From assembly GCF_000002595.2 (NCBI RefSeq), contig NC_057011.1:1993437-2057436 (forward strand): DNA of 64,000 nt. The letters run 5' to 3'. The DNA is from Chlamydomonas reinhardtii. Taxonomy: Eukaryota > Chlorophyta > Chlorophyceae > Chlamydomonadales > Chlamydomonadaceae. Below are positions 11,533 to 22,538 of this stretch, piece by piece; the first letter of the stretch is position 1; the number at the start of each line of letters is the position of its first letter. The position numbers and the translations under genes were made by a program. Under the pieces are notes generated by a model. That model was not told where the DNA came from and searched no databases. It was given only the letters and a program-made list of their open reading frames with translations.

Positions 11533-13641
11533 GCAACCCAGATGACACGCGCGTCATCGCGCGCTTCAACTGGAGCAGGAGCTTACACACCTGGGTACGC
11601 CTTTCCGCCTCACGCTGCATGCCGCACGCGTTTCACCAGAGCTTAATCTTGCCGGTATGCTCTACACCGATATGCTCGCCCCCACACACCCGCAGCACTC
11701 TACTGGTGGAGCGCCGCCTGCGCTTGACGATGTCAGCGCGTGGGTGCCCATCTCTGGGGCGACGCGGCCAACGTACCGCTGCACACCCGAGGACGTGGGC
11801 TGCTGGATCCGTGTGACGGTCGTGCCCCTACTGCGGGGAGCGGCAGGGCCGATGGCGCCAGGCGGCGCGGAAGGGTCCAGGTGAGGTCTGGCATCTGGTG
11901 CGCAGGGGCTTGCATAGCGTATGGTTGGAGAGCTTAAGGGGGAAGGAGTTAACACGTCGAGTGCGTATGCGACCTGTGGGCTGCCTGGCGTGGCGTGCAT
12001 TGCACCCCTGTGGTGCCCGTGGTCACCACGCAGTTTATCGCCTGCATTTGATAGGCCTTTCCTACGGGCAATGACTGGGCCGGTGCTGGAGCCGCTCCCA
12101 GTTGGCAGCTACAGCCAGGACTCGGAGCAGGACTGGCTGGCAGCGCAGCAGTTTCACCAACAACAGCAGCTGCAGCAGCAGCAGCAGCCGCACCTGGCGG
12201 CGTCATTGCCGCCGCGCCAGCCGCAGCCGGCGGAGAGCGTGGTGGTGGTGGAGGGCCAATACACGGCGGTGGCGGAGGGCGGCAACCGACTCATGGTGCA
12301 CCTCAGTCCGCGTCAGGTCCTGCGCAGCTCCTCGCCTGCCGGTTCACCAAACGCAGCAGCAGCTGCTACAGCGCAGGCACGCGCGCAAGCGCAGGCTGCC
12401 CAGCTGGGGCCGCACCTTATGCCGCCATCGTCGCCGCCGCCGGCGCCGCAGGCGTATGCAGGGACCTCTTTGGGCCCTACCTACCTGACCACAGGCTACC
12501 ACGACACACACCAGCACTCGGTGCCAGTGGTGCCGCAGCCGAGTCTGCACTCCACGTGGTCCGATGCCGGCCTCACAGCCTCGCTCTCGGCGCCGCCGCC
12601 GCGCCACCTGCATGCCTCCCAGTCCGCGCAGTCTCCGCACGGACACGCGCGCGCCAACCTTGACGTCAGCCTGTCGGCGGCCGCTGCGGCCGCTGCCTCC
12701 ACGGCAGCAGCGGACAACGCAGCGAGCATGGGGGCGCGCCGCCTGCACCGCTCTGCCACTTCGCCTGAGCAGCCCAGGCATCCGCAGTTCCAGCCCAAAG
12801 CGGCGCCAGCAAAGATCCCGGAGGCCGCGGCACTGCCGCCTGCGTCATATGCATACCAGCCCCAGCCGCCGCTGCCTCCCCAACAGCAGTACCAGCAGCA
12901 GCCGGCAATGCAAGAGCCGCTGCCAGCGGCGCAGCAGGCGCAGGCCTACGGCCAGCAGGAGCCGCGCTACCTGCACCAGTCGGCCTCCATGCCAGCGCGC
13001 CCACAGGCGCCGCAGCACACCAAGGGACCAGACGGCGGCGCCACTCTTACCACCGAAGCGGGTGGGTCGCGAGCGCTTCACCGCTTTGCAACCTCGCCAG
13101 ACAGGATGCGCGCCCCGGAAAGCTGGTCCCAAGATCCGGGCACGGTGCTTCCGCCCCAGCCCACCGCGGAGCCGGCACCAGCGCCCCACTTTGCGACAGC
13201 GCCGCAGCCGATTGTGGCCGGCGCTGGCCAGGACTACATAGTGGACTATGCGCGCGGGACAGCGCTACTGGCGTCCGCCAGCACACGGCCTGCGCACCTG
13301 CACGAATCCGTGTCCTTGCCGTCTCCGCAGCACCCCTCACAGGAGCCGCAGGCACAGCAGCTGCAGGGCCGCGAGAGCGTCTCCTTCGGCACGGCCGCCA
13401 CCACCCGGCAGCTGCACCGCTTCAACACCTCGCCCGACCGCATTCGGCACGGGTCCCTCGCCAACGCCTGGATGGCGCAGGAACCGCAGCCGCCGGCAGC
13501 TGCAGCTGTTGCAGCCCAGCAGCAGCAGCAGCAGCAGTCCCAACAGGCGCTGCACACGCAGCCATCTCTGGTGCGCCAGGCTTCTGCGGCGACACCAGGG
13601 CAGCAGCCCGTGGAGTCCGCAGGCTCACTGCTGCAAATAAC

Positions 13642-13716
<75 letters not shown>

Positions 13717-16700
13717 CCAACAGGAACAGCAGGAGCAGCAGCAACGGCAGCAGCAGCAGGAGCAGCAGCAGGAGCTGCAGCTGCACGCCTTCGCATCCAT
13801 ACCGCCGGATCGCGTTGCAGTGCAGCCCATCCAGCCGTTACCGCCCGCACACATTCTCACAAGCGCCTCGGTGGCTCCCTCAGGGGTTGCAGCCTCCTCG
13901 CCGCGGCGCATGGCGCGCTCTGTAACATCGCCGGACCGCGGCCGCACACCTGGCCGTTGGAACCAAATCATGGACCCTCTGTTCCAGCCCAGCAGCGCAG
14001 ATGCCTCAGGAGCAGTCGTATTGGACGCCGCCAGGTCGCCAGGCAGCTTCTCTGACTTCCTGCAGAGCGCCCGCGCCGCCGCCGCAAGCCGTGCCGGCGC
14101 CAAGGCTCCGGCGCAGGCGGCTGCGGATGCCAGCGCCGCTGGCGCGGCGGCGGCCGGAGCGGGTGCGGCGACTCTGCGTGAAGGGGCCATGGGCACGCCC
14201 GTGCCAGCGCTTGCACAGGCAGCTGTAGGGCTGGCCGGCAGCGCACCAGCGGCGGCTGTGTTGGAGGGGATGCCGTCGCCACTGCCGCCGCAGCGCCTGG
14301 AGGAGGCGTTTGGGGAGCACGGGGCGGGGGCTCGTGACGGCGGCCTGGGAGGCGGCGGTGACGCGCTGCGTGAGGCGCTGGACCACGTGCTGGCGCAGCA
14401 CCATGAAGCCGTGCAACAGGTAGGGTGTGTGTGTGTGTGTGTGTGTGGTAAGCGCTGGATGTTGTAGATCAGCGGGGTCATACAGTGCTCATGCCAAGTT
14501 GCTTGTGCTGCCGCAATCCTGCGCCCTGAACAAGATGCGACGCCATTTTGCGCAGGTTGTGTTGGACCATGCCGCGCTGCAGCAGCACGCCATGGCGTCC
14601 CAGCTACCGCCGCCACCTCAGGCGGCGCCGGCGGCGGCGCACCTGACAGCTGCGGAGCCAGGCCAGGCTCAAGCGGCTGCGCTGTCCGGCAGCTCATGGC
14701 GGGCGCCGCGCGCCTCCACCGCCAGCGGTGGCAGCAGCGTCTCGCTCTCGCTCAGCAGTGCACCGCTGCCAGCCCCAAGCCTCGCTCAGCAGCCGCACCC
14801 AGAAACCCTGCAGCGGCAGTCATCTGCAGCCGCACCGGATTCCGTGTCCGGCACCAGCAGTGGCAGTAGCAGCGGTGGCGGGGCCAGTGGGGAAGCAGGG
14901 CGCCCAGCTTTGGCACGGGAGGAGCTCCAGGCGGAGCACCTGCAGCAGGTGGTGCAGCATACCCAGCTGGAGGAGGAGGCGCAGGCAGCGCTGCGCGAGG
15001 GGCCGTCGGAGGAGGTGCTGCTTCAGGCACTGCGGGCGCTGCGCTCGCGCGGCGCGTCGGGCAAGTCGCTGGGCTCCCGCTCCACTTCGCAGCGCTCAAT
15101 GGCCGTAGCGCCGCCGCCGCCGCCGCCGCCACCGCCGCCACCACTCCCATCTTTCACGCAGCAACAGCAGCAGCACGAGGCAGCTGCGTTAAGTATGCCC
15201 AGTGAGCTGTTGGAGCTGATGGCGGAGGAGGCGAAGATGCACGAAGCCATGGAGTCGGTAGCAGCTGCCGCCGCTCTTGGAGCAGGCGCGGGCGGCCGGC
15301 GCTCCCTTTCCCGCGGGCAATCGGGTCTTACAGCTGCCCCCAGTGCCACCGCCACCGGAAACGGTGATGGTGCGGGTACAGGTAGGGGCCAGGCTGTGGC
15401 GTCGGTGCCGGAGGAGGCGCTGACGACGATGCGGGGCATGAATGCGGCGCTGTTGGCGCAGCTGGCCGAAAGCAGCCGGCTTCAAGCGCAGATGCAGAGG
15501 GCGCTAGACGCAGCCGTCGGGCAGCTGCAACAGCTGCAGGCGCAGCAGCAACAGCAGCAGCAACAGCAGCAACAGCAGCCGCAGCAGCCCGCTCTGCCGC
15601 CGCTGCAGGCGGAGCAAGCCGGCGACATCCCAGTGTCGCCGCCACACCGGCTGGCGCAACCCGCGGCGTCTCGGCCGCAGCAATCCAGTAGCAAGCAGGC
15701 ACCGGCGCACGCTGCTGCCGCCACAGCTGCCGCCGCAAGCGCCACAGCGCCGGCGCCCAGACGGTCCGTACCGCCATCTCAGGCGGCGGCGGCGGCGGCG
15801 GCTGAGCAGGCGGTGCTGGGCTCGGCCGCTGGAGAGCTGCCGGTCATTGCGGGGCTGGACCCGGCGGCGGCGGCGGCACTGCGGGCGGCGCTGCAGCAGC
15901 AGCACCAGCGCTGGAAGCGCAAGAAGGCCAAGCTCAAGGAGCAGGCACAGGTGGGTGCCGCGGCGGGCTGGGTTGCAAGAACGGCAAAGAAGTTGAGCAT
16001 ATGCTTCCCACCTTCTATCTATGCGCTTTGCGCGCCTTGCAGGCATGGCAGTACACCGCATGGCGTTACGCAACTGCGTGGAAGCAGTCCCGCGAGGTGG
16101 TCCAGGTGGGTTGGCGAGGTACCGACTTCTGAACCGTATGCGGTCGGTTGAACTGGGCCACGCCTCCATACACGTTCAGAGAGGTCGCGGTTGGAGTGGT
16201 CCCTGCCTTCCAACGCCCGCGCCCAATGCGCCTGCAGGCCCTCATCGCCGCCCAGCAGGGCGGTGAGCCGCAGCGGCTGCCAGATGCGGCCGCCGACAGC
16301 GCGCCGCCGGAGCCAGCCAGCCGCCCGCCGGAGGACTTCCGGCCGCTACCGCCCCGCTCCGCGCCCGTGCGTTCCTCGACCACCGCCGCGGCCCCTGCGG
16401 CAGCGGTTGCTGCACCCGCGCCGCCGCAGCCGCAGCTGCAGCAGCACGCTCCTCGCGGCGCGCCGCCGCTGAGCCCCACCGGTCTGGCGGCTGGCATTGC
16501 GGCCTTGTTGCGCTCGCGACACCAGCTGCCCGTGCCATCCTCCCTCGGACCATTGTTCCCTAGCGCCGGCGTTCCCGCTTCACACGCGACCGCCGCTGCG
16601 CCAGCGGCAGCGGCGCCGCTAACGGCCGCGTATACGGCGCGGGCTGCGAGGCGGGCAGTGGCCACCAGCGCAGTTGCCGCCTCAGGCGGCGCCATGGCTG

Positions 16701-17760
16701 CCACGGTGGCCTCGGCAGCGCGATCCAGGAGCGTGGAACGCGCGCGGCGGGACAAGCCGCGGGCCAAATCACCGCCGCGGCAGGCGGTTGTGGCCGCGGA
16801 GGGCAGGGCTGACCGCGTTGCCGCCGTCGCAGCGCCGGCGCCGGCGTCAAAGCAGGACCCGCCAGACGCGGGTGCTCCGGACGCTGCTGTGGCCGCTGGC
16901 TCACCAGCGTTTGCAGCCACTGCGGAGGCTGCTGGGGCAGTTGCGGGCGCGGACGGCGGTGGCGCGGTGCCAGGCGGGTCGCAGGGTGCCGGCGGGGCGC
17001 CAATGCCAGACGTGGGGCGAGCGCGGGACCAGACGTCGCGGGGCCGCTCTCGCAGCGCTGGACGCGGCGGCCGCGAGGGTCCCGGACCTGCCCTGGAGGT
17101 GGCAGCGCACTGGCCAGCCACACTGCGGTCGTCGGGCGACGGGTCCAGGTGGGTGAAGGGTCCTTGCTACCCGCGGCATGTTGTCATCTTAAACCTATGT
17201 TGCCAGACAAGTCGGACACGGTGCCCCAGCCCGTGGGGATTACTGGTTCAGTACCAGGTCTTACTAAAACTGAAACAGTGCGCGTACACACACTTACATG
17301 ATCCCACTGCTGGCTCTCTCCTCGATGCCTGCGCAGGCCCCGCAGCCCCAGCCCCGACGGCCGGCCGCCCTTTAAACCCGCCGTGGTGCCCGGCAGCCCG
17401 CCACGGCTGCACCACCAGAACCATGTGACCTTCTCCGTGTACGGCGGCCGCCAGCCGGTGGCGCCATCACAGCTGGGCGCGCAGGCTGCAGCACTGCCAT
17501 CAGCACCGGGGCAACAGCTGGCCCTCAGCGCGCAGCAGGGGAGTGGCGGACAGCAGGCGGCGCCCTACGCGCACCAGCACCAGCAGCAGCCGATGCTGGA
17601 TCCAGCGCTGGTGGACGTGCCGCGGCCATACCGGGACCCGCAGGGCTGGTGGCACATCCCGGATCGTTGGATTGATATTTATGACCCGCCCGTGCATGCG
17701 TTGAGCATAGCAGCCTCGGGTGCGGCGCAGCCTCCGCGCCCGTTCATCCGCACGCAGTAG
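11533..17760 (+). CDS. Large Gln/Ala-rich protein with an A9 (AIR9-like) domain, 5' end not resolved
   Basis: Exons 11533-11594, 11696-11880, 12034-14419, 14556-15950, 16043-16105, 16184-17148, 17337-17760; about 1825 residues. First coding exon(s) not found; the model is open at 11533. The first two exons read ARFNWSRSLHTW then AWVPISGATRPTYRCTPEDVGCWIRVTVVPL (split here by an exon join), the W...ISGAT..Y.....DVGC.. pattern of the A9 repeat of plant AIR9, a microtubule-associated protein. The rest is disordered: repeated RxLHRxxTSPDR-like motifs (for example RALHRFATSPDRMR, RQLHRFNTSPDRIR), poly-Gln, a 24-Ala run, and helical stretches (QRWKRKKAKLKEQ, AWQYTAWRYATAWKQSRE). The end is GWWHIPDRWIDIYDPP. 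The spaced SPDR motifs look like repeated phosphorylation or docking sites (inference). An alternative acceptor at 12055 keeps the frame. Poly(A) signal at 17811. Confidence 0.75.
13643..13714 (+). repeat. (GCT)24 coding for poly-Ala
   Basis: Pure trinucleotide run inside the A9-domain gene. The other frames would encode poly-Leu or poly-Cys. It is followed at once by Gln-rich sequence. Confidence 0.95.
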
Positions 17761-17810
17761 GCGCTAGTGGCTGGCGCTTCCGGACGCGAGAGATTAAGGT
17801 ACAACGGAGC

Positions 17811-17815
17811 TGTAA
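17811..17815 (+). terminator. TGTAA poly(A) signal
   Basis: Green-algal TGTAA 51 bases after the stop of the A9-domain gene. A second one lies at 18028-18032. Confidence 0.5.
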
Positions 17816-17829
17816 TGTGTACCGTATTA

Positions 17830-18383
17830 GGGGGACGAGCAGTGCATTCACATGCATGCGCGCGTGAGCACGTGGGTGTGATCGGGGCTGGCTGACACGA
17901 GTTCGAGTTGAAGGTGGAAGGATGTCTGGACGTCACCGAGGGGCAGAAGAGTGGACGGTAGGTGGGCACATCACAGCATATTCATGTTACAGTTGAACGG
18001 CGGCGCAAGCTCGTGTCCCTCACTTCCTGTAATGCATCTTCTTGCCTAGCACCCAAGCTCACACGCTTGCTTGTGCTGAGTGTCCCTTTGCATTATACTG
18101 CGTGTTACCTCGTGCACGAACCCGTTAGTTCATGGTCCAGGAGTTGGCGCCCTCAACGGCCAGTGCACTCCGCTGCGCGCCTAGGAGACCAGCAGCTTAC
18201 GGCTCTTAAGAGGCTTGCACAATCCTGACTACTTTGGCCCCCTCGCGCCCAGCTTTCGCATGTACAGCCCCTTCGAGCCCGTCGGCCAGTTGCTGCGTGT
18301 TGTCGGTAGGCCGGTGGCCAGCACCTCTATCACAAAGCACTCCTGGAAGGGCGCGAGGGCTGCGGCGTCCGCGCACATCCGTG
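17830..18383. other. Intergenic between A9-domain gene and kinase fragment
   Basis: Holds the 3' flank of the A9-domain gene. A short plus frame at about 18221-18300 (PDYFGPLAPSFRMYSPFEP) could be part of the same duplicated kinase locus, but I cannot place it. Confidence 0.3.
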
Positions 18384-18485
18384 CTGGCGCACGGTGACCT
18401 GAAGCTCGACAACCTGCTGATTGGCACGGACCGGCTTGTGAAGATCACCGACTTTGGCCTGGTAACGCCACTGGACAACCAGGGC
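18384..18485 (+). repeat. Left arm of inverted kinase fragment
   Basis: Encodes, on plus, LAHGDLKLDNLLIGTDR and VKITDFGLVTPLDNQ: a kinase catalytic loop and DFG motif. It is an inverted copy, roughly 88% alike by eye, of 18511-18612, with a 25-base spacer. In this arm the HRD motif reads HGD. Confidence 0.8.
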
Positions 18486-18510
18486 ACTGGACAACCAGGA
18501 CAGCCAGGCG

Positions 18511-19433
18511 GCCCTGGTTGTCCAGTGGCGTCACCAGGCCGAAGTCAGCGATCTTCACAAGACGGTCCTTGCCGATTAGCAGGTTGTGCAGCTTCAGGTC
18601 ACGGTGCGCCAGTCTCGCGCGGCCGTGCATCAGGTCGCGCAGGCCCAGCAGCATCGAGGCCAGCACCACGCGCACCGCGGCCTCGGGCAGCTGGTAGCCA
18701 GACGTGTCCTACTCGTCGTCCGAGTCGGCGTCAACGGCGGCGGCAGCACGACCGCCCGCGGCGTGATGTGCGAGCACGCGGTGGCCAGGGGTGGCCCTTC
18801 TGCACGTGGGGGAAGGGTGGCTGCGGCAGGTAGGGCGCAGAACGGTACAGCTTAGTAAGGCACGGGTTATCATTGATCATTTCAAACAGAAGAAGCAGGA
18901 GAGGAAGATGGATTGCTTGCCGTCTCCACCCGCCGCACTACCGTAATCAACGCACCACCACACCACACCGCACCACACCCACTCACCACCACGTCAGTCA
19001 GCGACTCCCGCGCCACCTCCATCACGATGCGCCCGACGCGCGCGTTGGCAATGCCACAGTCGCGGGGCGGCAGGTCCTCCCCGCGTGTCAGCACGTCGAT
19101 GGAGGCCTCCCAGCACCTTGACCAGGTGCCGCGAGTCCAGCGCCTGAACCGCCAGCGCCGCCGCCGCCTCCTTGGCGTGCACCGCCACCGTCTGCGGCGT
19201 GCTGCCGCCCGCCGCCAGGCCCTCCAGGTCCAGAGCGCAGGTCTTCACCGCCGCCTCAAAGATGCGGCTGCTGGTGGTAGTGGCGGTGCCGGAGGCCGCC
19301 GCCGCCAGGCCGAAGGAGGCGGCGGCGGCGGAGGCGGTGGCGGACTGGCGCTCTGTCACCTCCCAGCAGTCGACGCAGCTCTGGCCCAGGTGCCGCGTGA
19401 GCTGGTTGAGCTCGAAGGACTGCGTGACCTGGC
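18511..19433 (-). pseudogene. Decayed protein kinase (N-lobe to DFG only)
   Basis: Minus-strand pieces in order: an exon ending upstream at 19433 with QVTQSFELNQLTRHL, CVDCWEVTERQ, a beta3-like FEAAVKTCALDLEGL (Lys in AVK) and QALDSRHLVKVLG; a frame change near 19095-19115; then IDVLTRGEDLPPRD and RVGRIVMEVARESLTDVV ending at a GTGAGT donor (exon border 18987); then from about 18700, QLPEAAVRVVLASMLLGL, LAHRDLKLHNLLIGKDR and IADFGLVTPLDNQ. An in-frame TAG sits just before this last piece unless an acceptor there (AGTAG) is used. The C-lobe beyond DFG is absent; the sequence turns into the inverted copy. The frame change, stop and missing lobe argue for a pseudogene. A sequencing error plus an unseen exon is the alternative. 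Confidence 0.55.
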
Positions 19434-21233
19434 CTGGCGGAGGGGCATGCATGCCGCAGTGGCACAAGCGGTGGCAGGTAGGGGGTGAAGAGGGCGTGCG
19501 TGCCGGTGCATTGTGCATGAACGGTAGGCGTGTGCATGTGCTCGCCCAGCGCCATCCCGCTTGACTGTGGGTGAGACCCACGCGGAATGCCCTGGAAAGC
19601 TGCTCCAAACGCTTACCTTGATTTGCTTAGCCAGCGCAGAGTGACGGCGCTTGGCGTTTGGCGCACCCAGCGCAAGTGCCGTGGCAGCGCCTGCGCTGCG
19701 CTTGCTGCAAAACGGGTGCAAAGGCAAAGGCTGAATTCTGTGCAAAACAAGTGCTGGAAGAGAGCTGAAAGCGTATGCAGGCGCTTTGAGGCCGCCGCAG
19801 CGCGGACTTGCACCGGCCCAGCCACGCGCCCAGCAGCCCTGGTGCGCTACTGCAAGAGATTCTGCTAAGTTCGCATAGCAATCGCTGTGTGGAGCTAGGG
19901 CTGAGCCGGATGCGTTTTCCCGCCCGCGCTTGGGCGCTGCGCCCCGCGCCTTACCGTGGGCTTGACAGCGGCCAAGTGCAGCAGGCGTCGCAAGGAAACG
20001 CTAGATCCGTAGGTAGCTACGACCCGCGGCGGGTCGTCGCCGACTCTTAAGGCGGCCAGCAGGCTGACTTGGTGTTGAAACCGTGCAGACAGCGCGAGCG
20101 CAGCGCTGTTATGCGTGATGATGTGGTGTCTTGTTCGTGTATGATCTATGTCAAGTAAACCGCAGCGGCAGCAGCAAATACTGCAGCAGCAGTGGAGTCA
20201 TTGATGATGACAAGTCTCGGGGCGGCACGCACGCTCCCACGCGCGCCTAGCCGCCTACTATCCGTGATTGATCTTGAATGCAACATTATTACAAGAAGGA
20301 ACTTTAAGGGCTGCGGCGCAAGAGTTCAACCCTCCCGCCCCACGTTTGGCTGCGACCTGTGGGCCATGCCTGCCCCTGATGCCTGCCGCCACAACGATTC
20401 CTCCCGCGCCGCTGTCTCATATGCGTGGACGCATGCCCTCGCGCCCTGTGCCGCCGGCAGCACACGGCTGCACACGGATGGGCTGACAATGCCGACAAGA
20501 GCTCCACATCATCCTTTCCTCCTCCATTCTCCCTGCCTCACCTGGCGGCCCTCCTTTGTTGTCGGTGGCAGCACGCGGCCGGGCTGATACTTACACAGTC
20601 CCCCATCCGCGCCCCCATCCTCCCGCCGGCCCATTCGGCCACTCCTCATGATCGATCATCATTGCTGTGTGTTATTGTGCTGAACTACTGATCCTTGTTG
20701 CCTTGATGATCCCTCATCCCTCGCAGGCTCGTGAGCTGCCTCAGCAGATCCCGCTTGCACCCACAGAATTCACTGGCGCATACCACATAGATGACGCAGG
20801 TTGAATGGCCGGGCTATTCCAAGGGAACACGCGGTTGCGTAAGGGCGTAAGGGCATAACTGCATAAGGGCGACTGCAGCATGTACATACGCACGTGATCC
20901 GCCGTGCGTTGTGGGTTTCGTGGCTATTGGGCTACGACTTCTTTCCCAAGCTTCCTAGGCGCATGCGCCGCACATTTTCATGCACGTAGCTAGCGATTGA
21001 CCGTGCCTGCCTGCCTGCGTGACTGCGTGACTCGTCTCATAAAGTACCATACTGGCACAAACCGAAACCGGTGATGGCTGGCTGGGTGACGGCTCAGTGG
21101 GGCTCAGTGGGGCTCAGTGGGGCTCAGTCGTGGGCTCAGTGGGGCTCAGTGGCTGATGCCTGGGTGACGGCTGGGTGACGGCGCAGTCGTGGGCTCAGTG
21201 GGACTCACTCACTCTACCCTCCCGACGGTGCAG
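19434..21233. other. Gene-poor stretch between kinase remnant and RuvC-like exon
   Basis: No firm gene. 19613-19800 (minus) has a plausible short exon ending in a GTAAGC donor after KRRHSALAKQIK, possibly a 5' exon of the kinase. 20728-20808 (plus) could be an exon (ARELPQQIPLAPTEF) but has a poor donor. 21090-21190 carries a tandem GGCTCAGTGG repeat. Confidence 0.35.
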
Positions 21234-21319
21234 GGACGTGACGTCAACTCCGCAACGAACATCCGGCACGCGCTGGTGGAGATGCTGCTGGGGCACAAGC
21301 GACCTGCATCGCTGCAGAC

Positions 21320-21350
<31 letters not shown>

Positions 21351-21515
21351 AGCGGTGGCGGCGGCAGCGGTGGCGGCGGCAGCGGTGGCGGCGGCAGCGG
21401 CAGCGGCAGCGGCGGCGGCGCGTACGCGCATCTTGGTAGCGGAGGGGGTGGGAAAGGTCACGTGGAGGAGGAGAGCGCAGCGTCGCCCAAGAAGCGGCGC
21501 AAGCGCGCAGGCTGA
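21234..21515 (+). CDS. Terminal exon with TnpB/Fanzor-like RuvC-III motif, Gly-Ser linker and basic tail
   Basis: After an acceptor (GTGCAG) at 21233 the exon reads GRDVNSATNIRHALVEMLL, GHKRPASL, then a long (GGGGS)n-type linker, then GHVEEESAASPKKRRKRAG and a stop. RD.N.A.NI followed some 15 residues later by RP..L is the usual C-terminal end of TnpB (IS200/IS605 OrfB) and eukaryotic Fanzor RNA-guided nucleases: the Asp is the last RuvC catalytic residue. The PKKRRKR end looks like a nuclear signal. The zinc ribbon (CxxC..CxxC) and the RuvC-I and -II motifs that should precede it were not found in the 1.8 kb upstream, so this is either a fragment or a gene with distant exons. A TGTAA at 21823 fits a transcribed gene. 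Confidence 0.45.
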
Positions 21516-21822
21516 GGAGCCGGCTGGTGTCTAGGTAGCGGTCCGCGGTGGGGCTGCTGGCAGGGCGTGCGTAGCGGCATGACAAGTAGTGCGGCTGTTG
21601 ACAAGTGTGCTGCGTCTGGCTGCGGTTGGCTCTGCTGTGGCATCGAGATTGCTAGGCACCTGGTAAAGCTATGTGCCTGTGGAAACCGACCCTGGCTTTG
21701 TCCGGGCGATTAGGTTGTTCGGCCTCAGACTGTGGAGGGGCTCAGCCTTTTTACCCGTGACCGGGGAACACTTGTCATGCACGTAGGTGCACGTGGCCCT
21801 CCGTGCCGTGTGCATTCTGCCT

Positions 21823-21827
21823 TGTAA
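21823..21827 (+). terminator. TGTAA poly(A) signal
   Basis: 308 bases after the stop of the RuvC-like exon. Confidence 0.4.
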
Positions 21828-22538
21828 GCCCACGACAGGCCCTCGATGATTCTGGTGCGCAGCACTGGGGCATGCTAGCGGCGGAGCCGCGGCCTGGTTG
21901 CGCTAAAATTTCATGCATGTGATGACGAGACCCTGTTACGTACAACATATGTGTCACACATGTTCGTTGCGTGCCGTTGACTGCACCGGCACGCGAAACC
22001 GAAGTGCAACCTGAGCTTGAGAGTTGATTCTACTTCGTTGACTTCCTTTCCGACGTCGGCCTAATCGCACCATGTCCACCCCGAGCTCTCGCTAAGTGTG
22101 TGTTCCTTCGCAGTTGACTCACTGTAAGCCGTGGCATCGTCGTCCATGCTGTGATAAGCCTAGGCGGGTCTATTGCAACCGCGCACCAAGCAACCCCGCG
22201 TGACGTCCGTTGGGCCGCCCAAATCGCTAGCCCAAGCTGCAACTCAAGACGCACGAACTACATCCTTCGCCTCCACATTGGTGCTCTTATCAAAACCCCA
22301 GCATGCTGTTACCGACTACTGTTATGCCAAACGGTGTCAAGGCAGACCTTCGAGCGAGCGGAGAAACAACGCATTATCGAAGTGCTATGGGGCTGTATGA
22401 TACATGCAACCACACTGAACTGTAGGTTGCTCTGTGTAATCACCGGCAAACGATCTACACCAATACCGGTCACTGCCTAGGGCTGCCAGCTTGCTACGCA
22501 GCCGTTCCGAATGATAGCCAGGTCAAACGCCAATGCCT
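21828..22538. other. Intergenic
   Basis: Lower GC than the flanks. No supportable gene; nothing recognised on either strand. Confidence 0.5.
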
